Assembly: GCF_018687275.1 (NCBI RefSeq)
Contig: NZ_CP061287.1
Span: 1 to 64,000 of the forward strand
Direction of reading: 5' to 3'
Source of the DNA: Polynucleobacter sp. MWH-Aus1W21
Lineage (GTDB): Bacteria; Pseudomonadota; Gammaproteobacteria; Burkholderiales; Burkholderiaceae
Length of the DNA stretch: 64,000 nucleotides
The position numbers were made by a program, and so were the translations under genes. The notes under the pieces are model-generated. The model saw nothing but the letters and a program-made list of their open reading frames with translations. It was not told the DNA's origin and made no database searches. Shown piece after piece: positions 1 through 7,673 of this stretch; position 1 is the first letter of the stretch, and each line of letters opens with the position of its first letter.

Positions 1-41
1 GGATAACTTTGGGGGATCGCTACAATGGATCCTCCAAAAAT

Positions 42-1466
42 ATGAGCAACTTACACAATCCCCCCGCCTTGAATTCAATCAGCCCACTGGGATTTTGGGA
101 TGATGCCATCGGCATTTTATCTCGCGAACTGTCGCCCCAACAGTTTAAAACATGGATTCAGCCCCTAACTTTATTGTCATTTATTGAAAGTGATGACTCA
201 CTAACAATAGGAGCGCCAAACCGCTTTAAGTTAGATTGGATTAAGAAAACTTTTGCCGACCGCTTTCAAGAGCTGGCATCTCAGTACTTTGGTCGCCCCA
301 TAAATGTAGGATTTACATTGGCGACCGAGGCCAGTCCAGAGAGCAAAACAACCACGGCACCCGACGAGGTACAACAAAAAGTGGTTGCCCTAGAGGTTAT
401 GGAACCCGTTGCTTCCGTTGAAGAAGGAGGTTTTGAGATTGAGGATCACTCAAAACTTAACCCAAACCTCACCTTCGAAACATTTGTAACCGGTAAGGCA
501 AACCAGCTGGCAAGGGCCGCGTCAATTCAGGTGGCTCACAACCCCGGCACCTCATATAACCCCATGTTTTTATATGGTGGGGTGGGGCTAGGCAAAACCC
601 ATTTAATTCACGCCATTGGGAATCACCTTCTTAAAGAGAAGCCTAACGCCCGAATTCGCTACATACACGCAGAGCAGTATGTTTCTGACGTGGTGCGGGC
701 TTATCAACAAAAAGCTTTCGACCGCTTTAAGCGCTACTACCATTCCTTAGACCTTCTATTAATTGACGATATTCAGTTTTTTAGCGGGAAATCCAGGACT
801 CAAGAAGAGTTTTTCTATGCGTTTGAGGCCCTACTAAGCAATAAATCCCAGGTCATTATTACTAGCGACACCTACCCCAAAGAAATGGCGGGTATTGATG
901 ATCGACTTATATCCCGTTTTGATTCAGGCCTAACCGTGGCAATTGAACCGCCAGAGCTCGAAATGCGGGTTGCTATTTTGATGAAAAAAGCAATTAATGA
1001 GGGCATCCCCATGAGTGAGGATGTGGCTTTCTTTGTAGCAAAACACCTTCGATCAAACGTTAGAGAGCTTGAGGGGGCCTTAAGAAAAATTTTGGCTTTT
1101 GTACGTTTTCATGGCAAAGAGGTAACTATTGAGGTTGCTAGAACGGCGCTGAAGGACTTGCTGTCAATTCAAAACCGACAAATTTCTGTGGAAAACATCC
1201 AAAAAGCTGTTGCTGATTTTTACAGTATTAAGGTTGCGGATATGTATTCAAAGAAGCGCCCAGCAAACATAGCCAGACCCCGCCAAATCGCGATGTTTAT
1301 GGCTAAGGAGTTGACACAAAAAAGTCTTCCAGAGATTGGGGAATTGTTCGGCGGCAGGGATCACACCACAGTTTTACATGCTGTTCGGAAGATTGCGGAT
1401 GAGCGTGCGCACGATAGTCAACTGAACCATGAAATTCACGTTATTGAACAAACCTTGAAGGCTTAA
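42..1466 (+). CDS. dnaA: Chromosomal replication initiator DnaA
   Basis: DnaA is the AAA+ ATPase that binds origin DnaA boxes and melts the duplex. All four domains are visible: an N-terminal helicase-loading domain (residues 1-90), a variable linker, the AAA+ core with Walker A GGVGLGKTH near residue 178 and Walker B LLIDDIQF, and a C-terminal DNA-binding domain with the signature GGRDHTTVLHAVRKI. The length of 474 aa is normal. I chose the ATG at 42. A TTG at 9 would add 11 residues that do not resemble a DnaA N-terminus. No clear Shine-Dalgarno precedes 42, and the promoter lies outside the window. The gene is followed by the presumed oriC and dnaN, the classic bacterial order. Confidence 0.97.
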   Translation: MSNLHNPPALNSISPLGFWDDAIGILSRELSPQQFKTWIQPLTLLSFIESDDSLTIGAPNRFKLDWIKKTFADRFQELASQYFGRPINVGFTLATEASPESKTTTAPDEVQQKVVALEVMEPVASVEEGGFEIEDHSKLNPNLTFETFVTGKANQLARAASIQVAHNPGTSYNPMFLYGGVGLGKTHLIHAIGNHLLKEKPNARIRYIHAEQYVSDVVRAYQQKAFDRFKRYYHSLDLLLIDDIQFFSGKSRTQEEFFYAFEALLSNKSQVIITSDTYPKEMAGIDDRLISRFDSGLTVAIEPPELEMRVAILMKKAINEGIPMSEDVAFFVAKHLRSNVRELEGALRKILAFVRFHGKEVTIEVARTALKDLLSIQNRQISVENIQKAVADFYSIKVADMYSKKRPANIARPRQIAMFMAKELTQKSLPEIGELFGGRDHTTVLHAVRKIADERAHDSQLNHEIHVIEQTLKA

Positions 1467-1729
1467 TTCTGGGCTGTGGATAAGGTTGTGGAGAACCCTA
1501 GGGATAAGTTTGGGGATTACATGTGGATAAATTGTGGAAAGTCTCAGCTTCATGCAAAAATAGGGTGTTGATAAAAAGTTATCCCCGTTTTATGCAGTGC
1601 TTATACAAAAGTTTTCCACAGGTTTTTTAGCGTTTAAGGTGTTGTTTTGTAGGGTGTTTTTGACTTATCCACGGAATTTCAAACCCTTATTACTATTACT
1701 ACTAAGATATATACAAGGATTTAAAAGCA
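1467..1729. other. oriC: Probable chromosomal origin oriC (dnaA-dnaN gap)
   Basis: This 263-bp AT-rich gap holds several DnaA boxes. Perfect TTATCCACA boxes on the minus strand lie at 1475-1483 and 1522-1530. Near-consensus boxes include TTATCAACA (minus, 1566-1574), TTATCCCCG (1579-1587), TTATACAAA (1601-1609), TTTTCCACA (1612-1620) and TTATCCACG (1665-1673). Thirteen bases after the last box there is a run of six TTA/CTA triplets (1687-1704), then AT-rich sequence up to the dnaN ribosome site. Box cluster, unwinding-type element and dnaA/dnaN flanks together make this the likely origin. Confidence 0.85.
1687..1704 (+). promoter_or_regulatory. DnaA-trio-like unwinding element
   Basis: Six consecutive triplets read TTA TTA CTA TTA CTA CTA, which on the other strand is the repeating 3'-(G/A)AT-5' pattern described as the DnaA-trio in Bacillus subtilis. 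It sits 13 bp downstream of the DnaA box TTATCCACG and is followed by an AT-rich stretch. This is the arrangement expected where DnaA is loaded onto a single strand. The function is inferred from pattern and position. Confidence 0.65.
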
Positions 1730-2845
1730 ATGCAACTCGTTAACACTTCACGCGATAACTTACTAAAACCTCTTCAGGTTGTTAGTGGAATTGTTGAACG
1801 TAGACATACATTGCCAATTTTGGCAAACCTACTGTTTAAAAAAGTAGGCGAAAAAGTTTCTTTTATCTCTACCGATATTGAAATACAAATTACAACTAAT
1901 GCCAATTTTGGTGTTGGTTCTGAAGACGTAACGACCACTGTTGCTGCAAGAAAATTGTTGGATATTTTGCGTGCCTTACCTGAGGGCCCGGTTTCTTTAA
2001 ACCTTAAAGATAACAAGATGGTTGTGCAGAGTGGAAAGAGCCGCTTTTCTTTGCAAACACTATCTGCAACTGAGTTTCCTGTGATGCAAAGCGTTGGTGA
2101 AGTTACTGCTGCATGGAAGATGTCTCAAAAAAGCTTCCGTCAACTAATTAGCCAAGTGCACTTTTCAATGGCTCAACAAGATATTCGTTACTACTTGAAT
2201 GGTATGTTGTTGGTGATTGAGGGTAAAGATGTTGTTGCTGTTGCAACAGATGGCCATCGTCTTGCTTATTCACAGGTTGAGTTGGCTGAGGCGCCATCTG
2301 GTTCAGGTCAGAAACAAGAAATCATCATTCCACGTAAAACTATTTTGGAGTGTCAGCACTTATTGGAAGATTCTGATGAGTCACTTGAGATTAGCTTGAC
2401 TGCAAACCAAGTGAAGTTTTCTTTTGGCGATATTGAATTAATTTCCAAACTGGTTGAAGGTAAATTCCCAGACTTCCAAAGGGTGATTCCTAAGGGTCAG
2501 AAAAATTCACTGGTGGTTGGTAGGGATGCACTGCAATCCGCCCTTCAACGTGCCGCCATTTTGACAACCGATAAGTTCAAAGGTGTTCGGTTTTCTTTAT
2601 CCCCTAATCGCATCACAATTCAATCAACTAACGCTGAACAAGAAGAGGCGCAAGAAGAGATTGAAACCGAGTACGCTGGTGATGCAGTGGAGATTGGGTT
2701 TAATGTAAGTTATTTACTTGATGTTTTATCAAACCTTAAGAACGAAAAGATTCAAATTAGTTTGGGTGATGCAAATAGTAGTGCTGTGATTACTCTGCCT
2801 GGCTCAGAGAGCTTTAAGTATGTTGTGATGCCAATGCGTATTTAA
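1730..2845 (+). CDS. dnaN: DNA polymerase III beta sliding clamp
   Basis: DnaN forms the ring-shaped dimer that tethers DNA polymerase III to DNA. The 371-aa product has the full three-domain clamp length and ends in the conserved VMPMRI tail next to the peptide-binding pocket. The start ATG at 1730 has an AAGGA ribosome site at 1715-1719, directly downstream of the origin's AT-rich element. gyrB begins 11 bases after the stop, so dnaN-gyrB-SET probably form one transcript. Confidence 0.97.
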   Translation: MQLVNTSRDNLLKPLQVVSGIVERRHTLPILANLLFKKVGEKVSFISTDIEIQITTNANFGVGSEDVTTTVAARKLLDILRALPEGPVSLNLKDNKMVVQSGKSRFSLQTLSATEFPVMQSVGEVTAAWKMSQKSFRQLISQVHFSMAQQDIRYYLNGMLLVIEGKDVVAVATDGHRLAYSQVELAEAPSGSGQKQEIIIPRKTILECQHLLEDSDESLEISLTANQVKFSFGDIELISKLVEGKFPDFQRVIPKGQKNSLVVGRDALQSALQRAAILTTDKFKGVRFSLSPNRITIQSTNAEQEEAQEEIETEYAGDAVEIGFNVSYLLDVLSNLKNEKIQISLGDANSSAVITLPGSESFKYVVMPMRI

Positions 2846-2856
2846 CTTAGAAAAAA

Positions 2857-5355
2857 ATGACTGAAGAAAAAAAAGTAGTAGAGCAGTACGGCGCTGCATC
2901 GATTCAAATCCTAGAGGGTCTTGAGGCTGTTCGTAAACGTCCTGGTATGTACATCGGAGATACCTCTGATGGAACTGGTTTACACCACCTTGTTTTTGAG
3001 GTGTTGGATAACTCAATTGACGAAGCGCTAGCAGGGTATTGCTCTGAAATTACTGTAGTTATCCAAACTGACAACTCAATTTCTATTGTTGACAACGGGC
3101 GCGGTGTTCCTACAGGTATCAAATACGACGATAAGCATGAGCCTAAGCGAAGTGCTGCTGAAATCGTTATGACCGAACTACATGCAGGTGGTAAGTTCGA
3201 CCAAAATAGTTATAAAGTTTCTGGTGGTCTACATGGTGTAGGTGTTAGTTGTGTAAACGCATTATCTAAATGGTTAAAGTTAACCATTCGTCGTGACGGT
3301 AAAGCGCATTACATGGAATTTGCCCGTGGCGTTATTCAAAACCGTAATGTTGTAGATGAGAACGGCGTTTTGGTTTCCCCAATTACCGTTACAGGTGATA
3401 CAGAGCTTTCCGGAACTGAAGTTCATTTCTTGGCTGACGAAGAAATTTTTGGAAACGTAGAATTCCATTATGAAATTTTGGTGAAGCGCATTCGCGAACT
3501 TTCATTTTTAAATAATGGCGTTCACATTAGGTTGATTGATCAGCGTACAGGTCAAGAAGAGGACTTTGCTTTCTCTGGCGGCGTTAAAGGCTTTGTTGAA
3601 TACATTAATCAAACTAAAAACGTATTACACCCCAATATTTTTTACGCTGAAGGTGTTCGCCCATCTGACCTGGGTGGACAAATTACTGCTGAAGTATCAA
3701 TGCAGTGGAATGACAGCTTTAGCGAACAGGTACTTTGTTTTACCAACAACATTCCCCAAAGGGACGGTGGTACACACTTAACTGGTTTGCGCGCCGCAAT
3801 GACACGCGTCATCAACAAATACATTGATGAGAATGAGGTTGCTAAAAAAGCAAAGGTAGAAATTTCTGGTGATGATATGCGCGAAGGTTTGGCATGCGTA
3901 TTGTCGGTAAAAGTTCCTGAGCCAAAATTCTCAAGCCAAACCAAAGACAAGCTGGTTTCAAGCGAGGTTCGTGGACCGGTAGAAGAAATCGTTGCTGAGG
4001 CTTTAAGTGCTTATTTGCAAGAGCGCCCAGCGGACGCAAAGATTTTGTGCGGCAAGATTGTTGACGCAGCTCGCGCTCGTGAAGCGGCGCGCAAAGCGCG
4101 AGATATGACCCGTCGCAAGGGCGCATTAGATGGATTGGGCTTACCCGGAAAGTTGGCTGATTGCCAAGAAAAAGACCCATCAAAGTCTGAATTATTTATT
4201 GTTGAGGGCGACTCTGCGGGCGGCTCTGCTAAGCAAGGGCGTGATCGTCGCTTCCAGGCGATTCTGCCTCTAAAAGGCAAAATCTTAAACGTTGAAAAAG
4301 CTCGTTTCGACAAAATGCTTGCAAGCCAGGAAGTGGTTACCTTAATTACCGTTCTTGGGACAGGCATTGGGATTGAAGAATACAAAGCGGATAAACTCCG
4401 TTATCACCGCATCATCATCATGACCGACGCGGACGTTGACGGTAGTCACATCCGCACACTTTTATTAACTTTCTTCTATAGACAGATGCCTGAGTTAATT
4501 GAGCGGGGCCATATTTATATTGCTCAACCACCTCTTTACAAAGTGAAGTTTGGTAAGAGCGAGCAATACATCAAAGATGACAACGAGCTAAATCAACTAT
4601 TGTTGAAGATTGCCCTTGAAACCGCCTCTCTACAAACGCCATCTGGCGAAGTTATTGAGGGCGCCGCATTAAACGAGTTGGCAAAACATTATCAAGTGAT
4701 TCAGTCGATTGTCGATCGTCTTTCTCGCACTATCGATGAAGATGCTTTGCGTGCTATTGCTTCAGGTACTTCATTAAATCTGGATACTGAAAAATCAGCA
4801 AACGAGTCTGCTGATCGTTTACGCCAAGCGCTTGCGGATTCTTTAAATCCACTGGCTGTGGCACCAGAAATTATTGTGCAAAAAGAAGACCGCACAGAGC
4901 GTTTCCGCTTACTGCTTTCCCGCCGCATTCATGGAAACCTCAAACTATCCTCCATTAACTCCGACTTTGTACATGGCGACGATTATCAAAGCCTTGCAAA
5001 TGCTGCTGCAGTTTTGTCTGGCAAAGTTGTTTCAGGATCTAAAGTTCGTCGCGGCGACCCAGACAAAAACCAAAAAGAGCAAACCATTGGTGACTTTAGG
5101 GCTGCTTTTGCTTGGTTGCTGTCTGAAGCAGAGCGCGTACTAAGCCGTCAACGTTACAAAGGTCTTGGTGAGATGAATCCATCACAGCTGTGGGAAACCA
5201 CGATGGATGCAAGCTCAAGAACGCTTTTGCAAGTAAAGATTGAAGATGCGATTGCTGCAGACCAAGTATTTACAACCCTAATGGGTGATGAGGTTGAACC
5301 TCGTCGAGCGTTTATTGAAAAGAACGCCCTGATTGCTCGTAACTTAGACGTATAA
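2857..5355 (+). CDS. gyrB: DNA gyrase subunit B
   Basis: GyrB is the ATPase subunit of gyrase, which introduces negative supercoils with GyrA. In order, the 832-aa product shows the GHKL ATPase domain (RKRPGMYIGD and VLDNSIDEALAG near residues 28-60, GLHGVGVSCVNA further on), the transducer domain, the TOPRIM domain with EGDSAGGSAKQGRDR and the metal-binding DADVDGSHI, a region of about 170 residues typical of proteobacterial GyrB, and the C-terminal QRYKGLGEMNP motif. Length and motifs are complete. It follows dnaN closely and is followed after 2 nt by the SET gene, which suggests translational coupling. Confidence 0.97.
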   Translation: MTEEKKVVEQYGAASIQILEGLEAVRKRPGMYIGDTSDGTGLHHLVFEVLDNSIDEALAGYCSEITVVIQTDNSISIVDNGRGVPTGIKYDDKHEPKRSAAEIVMTELHAGGKFDQNSYKVSGGLHGVGVSCVNALSKWLKLTIRRDGKAHYMEFARGVIQNRNVVDENGVLVSPITVTGDTELSGTEVHFLADEEIFGNVEFHYEILVKRIRELSFLNNGVHIRLIDQRTGQEEDFAFSGGVKGFVEYINQTKNVLHPNIFYAEGVRPSDLGGQITAEVSMQWNDSFSEQVLCFTNNIPQRDGGTHLTGLRAAMTRVINKYIDENEVAKKAKVEISGDDMREGLACVLSVKVPEPKFSSQTKDKLVSSEVRGPVEEIVAEALSAYLQERPADAKILCGKIVDAARAREAARKARDMTRRKGALDGLGLPGKLADCQEKDPSKSELFIVEGDSAGGSAKQGRDRRFQAILPLKGKILNVEKARFDKMLASQEVVTLITVLGTGIGIEEYKADKLRYHRIIIMTDADVDGSHIRTLLLTFFYRQMPELIERGHIYIAQPPLYKVKFGKSEQYIKDDNELNQLLLKIALETASLQTPSGEVIEGAALNELAKHYQVIQSIVDRLSRTIDEDALRAIASGTSLNLDTEKSANESADRLRQALADSLNPLAVAPEIIVQKEDRTERFRLLLSRRIHGNLKLSSINSDFVHGDDYQSLANAAAVLSGKVVSGSKVRRGDPDKNQKEQTIGDFRAAFAWLLSEAERVLSRQRYKGLGEMNPSQLWETTMDASSRTLLQVKIEDAIAADQVFTTLMGDEVEPRRAFIEKNALIARNLDV

Positions 5356-5357
5356 AA

Positions 5358-5852
5358 ATGGCTGACAAAAAACTAAAACCACCAAAGGTGGACAGATCTT
5401 CTATTGTTGTTAAATCCTCCCCAATACATGGCAAAGGTGTTTTTGTTGCGAAGCCAATTAAGAAAGGTGAAGCAATCATCGAATACAAGGGTGAGCGCAT
5501 CAGCTGGAAGTTGGCTGAAAAGCGTCATCCACATGATCCCAAAGACCCCAACCATACCTTTTACTTTTCATTGGAAGATGGTCGTGTAATCGATGCAAAG
5601 TACGGCGGCAATGCTGCGCGCTGGATTAACCACTCATGTAAGCCTAGCTGCGAAACCCGTGAGGACACCTTTGACGGCGAGCCAAGAGTGTTTGTTTATG
5701 CAAAGCGCGCCCTCAAGGTTGGCGAAGAGTTGTTTTATGACTATTCACTAGATATCGAGGGAAAAATTACCAAGCAAATGAAAAAAGATTACGAGTGTCG
5801 CTGTGGCGCCAAAAAGTGTCGCGGCACCATGTTGGCGACAAAAGAGAAGTAA
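5358..5852 (+). CDS. SET-domain protein lysine methyltransferase
   Basis: The 164-aa product is almost wholly a SET domain with a post-SET zinc motif. SET enzymes transfer methyl from S-adenosylmethionine to protein lysines. Visible elements are HGKGVF (residues 24-29, cofactor binding), RWINHSC (88-94, the pseudoknot motif), FYDY (126-129, containing the catalytic-type tyrosine), and CRCGAKKC (147-154), whose three cysteines with Cys94 or Cys98 could hold zinc as in eukaryotic enzymes. All key residues are present, so it is probably active. The target is unknown. The start ATG lies 2 nt after the gyrB stop, so expression is likely coupled to gyrase. No signal peptide is seen, so it is probably cytoplasmic. 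Confidence 0.9.
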   Translation: MADKKLKPPKVDRSSIVVKSSPIHGKGVFVAKPIKKGEAIIEYKGERISWKLAEKRHPHDPKDPNHTFYFSLEDGRVIDAKYGGNAARWINHSCKPSCETREDTFDGEPRVFVYAKRALKVGEELFYDYSLDIEGKITKQMKKDYECRCGAKKCRGTMLATKEK

Positions 5853-5860
5853 AAATTTCT

Positions 5861-6076
5861 ATGTTGTTTGTAACAATTCAAGAGCTAGAGGCAGCAATCA
5901 ATTATTGGCGCAGCCAATCACCGTCAGAGGGCGATGAGTTGCGCCTTTGTCCAGAGGCCTCAGCCCTTGCCAAGCCTTACGCTCTCATGATTGTGCAGGG
6001 TGCCCAACGCGTGCCAGTCGATGTTCTCGATGACATGGCTCGTTCTGCAATTCAACAATTTCAAAAAATAGCTTAA
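5861..6076 (+). CDS. DUF3717 family small protein
   Basis: This 71-aa protein begins MLFVTIQELEAAINYWR and matches my memory of the DUF3717 family, found mainly in Burkholderiales. Its function is unknown. The N-terminal helix has a regular ELEAAINYWR pattern, followed by a segment with LCPEASALAKPYALMI and a C-terminal helix. There is no signal peptide, membrane segment or catalytic motif. I chose the ATG at 5861, 8 bases after the SET gene stop, because upstream in-frame starts fall inside the SET gene. It is probably the last gene of the dnaN-gyrB-SET transcript. Confidence 0.75.
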   Translation: MLFVTIQELEAAINYWRSQSPSEGDELRLCPEASALAKPYALMIVQGAQRVPVDVLDDMARSAIQQFQKIA

Positions 6077-6114
6077 ATATTTTTTGTTTGTCTCTCGCGG
6101 GTTGTTTAGGGTTA

Positions 6115-6130
6115 TTGCTATATATAGCAA
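6115..6130. promoter_or_regulatory. Perfect 16-bp palindrome upstream of the liv operon
   Basis: TTGCTATATATAGCAA is a perfect inverted repeat in the 106-bp gap ahead of the ABC transporter operon, about 50 bp before its first start codon. It could be the operator of a dimeric regulator or part of the promoter. I could not fit a convincing -35/-10 pair around it. Confidence 0.4.
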
Positions 6131-6182
6131 GACTATCTTGGGGTATTCTCATATTCTTGCTCCCAAGTAGGGGGTAGAGGGT

Positions 6183-6950
6183 ATGAGATTGCAAGAAACG
6201 ATATTAAAAACAATTGGGCTGGGAAAATCCTTCAAAGGTTTTTCTGCGGTCACTGATGTGAACCTGGATGTCACTCGGGGAACCATTCACGCTTTGATTG
6301 GACCGAACGGCGCCGGTAAAACAACCTGCTTTAACTTGCTTACTAAATTTTTAGAGCCTAGTAGCGGTCAAATCCTATTTAATGGTTTTAATATTACCAA
6401 CGAGGCTCCAGCACAAATTGCGCGGCGCGGCGTTATTCGATCTTTTCAAATTTCAGCGGTTTTCCCCCATCTGACGGTTATTGAGAACGTTCGTGTTGCA
6501 CTGCAGCGAGGATTGGGAACCGAATTCCATTTTTGGAAGTCCGGTAACTCCTTAAATGTTTTAAACGAGCGTGCGCTAGAGCTTCTTCATGAAGTTGGGT
6601 TGGAAGGTTTTGCGAACGAAGAAACTCTAAACCTGGCATATGGCCGCAAGCGTGCGCTTGAAATTGCAACCACATTGGCCATGGAGCCGGAGTTAATGCT
6701 CTTAGATGAGCCGACTCAGGGCATGGGTCACGAGGATGTCGAGCGCGTAACCGAATTAATTGATCGTGTTGCCAAAGGGCGGACGATTCTCATGGTTGAG
6801 CACAACATGAAGGTGGTTTCTTCTATTGCTGACCGAATTACCGTATTGCAGCGCGGCTCAGTTTTGGCTGAGGGTTCTTATCATGAGGTTTCTAACAACC
6901 CATTGGTTGTTGAGGCCTATATGGGAAGCCATGGGGGAGACAACCTATGA
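6183..6950 (+). CDS. livG: Branched-chain amino acid ABC transporter ATP-binding protein LivG-type
   Basis: This is one of two ATPase subunits of a Liv-type importer. The 255-aa product has Walker A GPNGAGKTT, a Q-loop region RSFQISAVFPHLT, the signature LAYGRKRALEIA in place of the classic LSGGQ, Walker B LMLLDEPTQGMG and switch histidine VEHNMKVV. The C-terminal NPLVVEAYMG is typical of the LivG family. The ribosome site AGGGGGTAGAGG lies just ahead of ATG 6183. It overlaps the next gene by 4 bases (ATGA), so the two ATPases are translationally coupled. It acts on the inner face of the membrane with the LivF-type partner. Confidence 0.9.
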   Translation: MRLQETILKTIGLGKSFKGFSAVTDVNLDVTRGTIHALIGPNGAGKTTCFNLLTKFLEPSSGQILFNGFNITNEAPAQIARRGVIRSFQISAVFPHLTVIENVRVALQRGLGTEFHFWKSGNSLNVLNERALELLHEVGLEGFANEETLNLAYGRKRALEIATTLAMEPELMLLDEPTQGMGHEDVERVTELIDRVAKGRTILMVEHNMKVVSSIADRITVLQRGSVLAEGSYHEVSNNPLVVEAYMGSHGGDNL

Positions 6951-7651
6951 GCACCATGGCATTAGAGGTAAAAAATCTAGAGTCTTGGTATGGCGAGTCG
7001 CACATATTGCACGGCGTTAATTTTGCCGTGCGAGATGGCGAAGTGGTGACCTTGCTTGGTAGAAATGGCGCCGGAAGAAGCACCATTCTGAAAACCATTC
7101 TTGGTTTAACTAGCAAGAGAACTGGTTCGGTAGAGGTTTATGGAACACAAACAATTTCGATGCCCACCTACAAGATTGCGCGCCTGGGCGTTGGTTTTTG
7201 TCCCGAAGAGAGAGGGATTTTTGCAAGCTTAAGCACTGAAGAGAATTTGTTGCTTTTGCCGGAGATCGCTCCTGGCGGCATGGGTTTGGACGAAATTTAT
7301 GAAATGTTCCCCAATCTCTATGAGAGAAGAAACAGCCCCGGCACACGTTTGTCTGGTGGTGAGCAACAAATGCTGGCAATGGCGCGAATCTTAAGAACCG
7401 GCGCCAAGCTTCTGTTGCTTGATGAAATTACTGAAGGTTTAGCCCCAGTGATTGTGCAAAAGCTTGGCGAGGTTGTAACCAGTTTGCGCAATAAGGGGTT
7501 CACTATTGTGTTGGTTGAACAGAATTTCCGTTTTGCGGCACCCTTGGCTGATCGTCATTATGTTGTTGAACATGGAAATGTGGTTGAGGTTGTAAATCAG
7601 AATGAGCTTGCTGAAAAAGCAGCTTTATTAAATGAGTATCTTGGTGTTTAG
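6947..7651 (+). CDS. livF: Branched-chain amino acid ABC transporter ATP-binding protein LivF-type
   Basis: This is the second ATPase of the importer, 234 aa, normal for LivF. It has LSGGEQQMLAMAR (signature), LLLLDEITEGLAP (Walker B) and VEQNFRFA (switch). The Walker A loop reads GRNGAGRST, with arginine where the catalytic lysine normally sits (codon AGA at 7075-7077). The partner LivG keeps its lysine, so the pair may be asymmetric. The gene overlaps livG by 4 bases and is followed after about 20 bases by the binding-protein gene. Confidence 0.9.
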   Translation: MSTMALEVKNLESWYGESHILHGVNFAVRDGEVVTLLGRNGAGRSTILKTILGLTSKRTGSVEVYGTQTISMPTYKIARLGVGFCPEERGIFASLSTEENLLLLPEIAPGGMGLDEIYEMFPNLYERRNSPGTRLSGGEQQMLAMARILRTGAKLLLLDEITEGLAPVIVQKLGEVVTSLRNKGFTIVLVEQNFRFAAPLADRHYVVEHGNVVEVVNQNELAEKAALLNEYLGV

Positions 7652-7673
7652 TGGATTTCTATAGGAGATGGCA

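Noticed and set aside
6102..6126. TTGTTT and TATATA near the liv palindrome as a promoter
   Set aside because: The spacing is 11-13 bp, too short for a sigma70 promoter.
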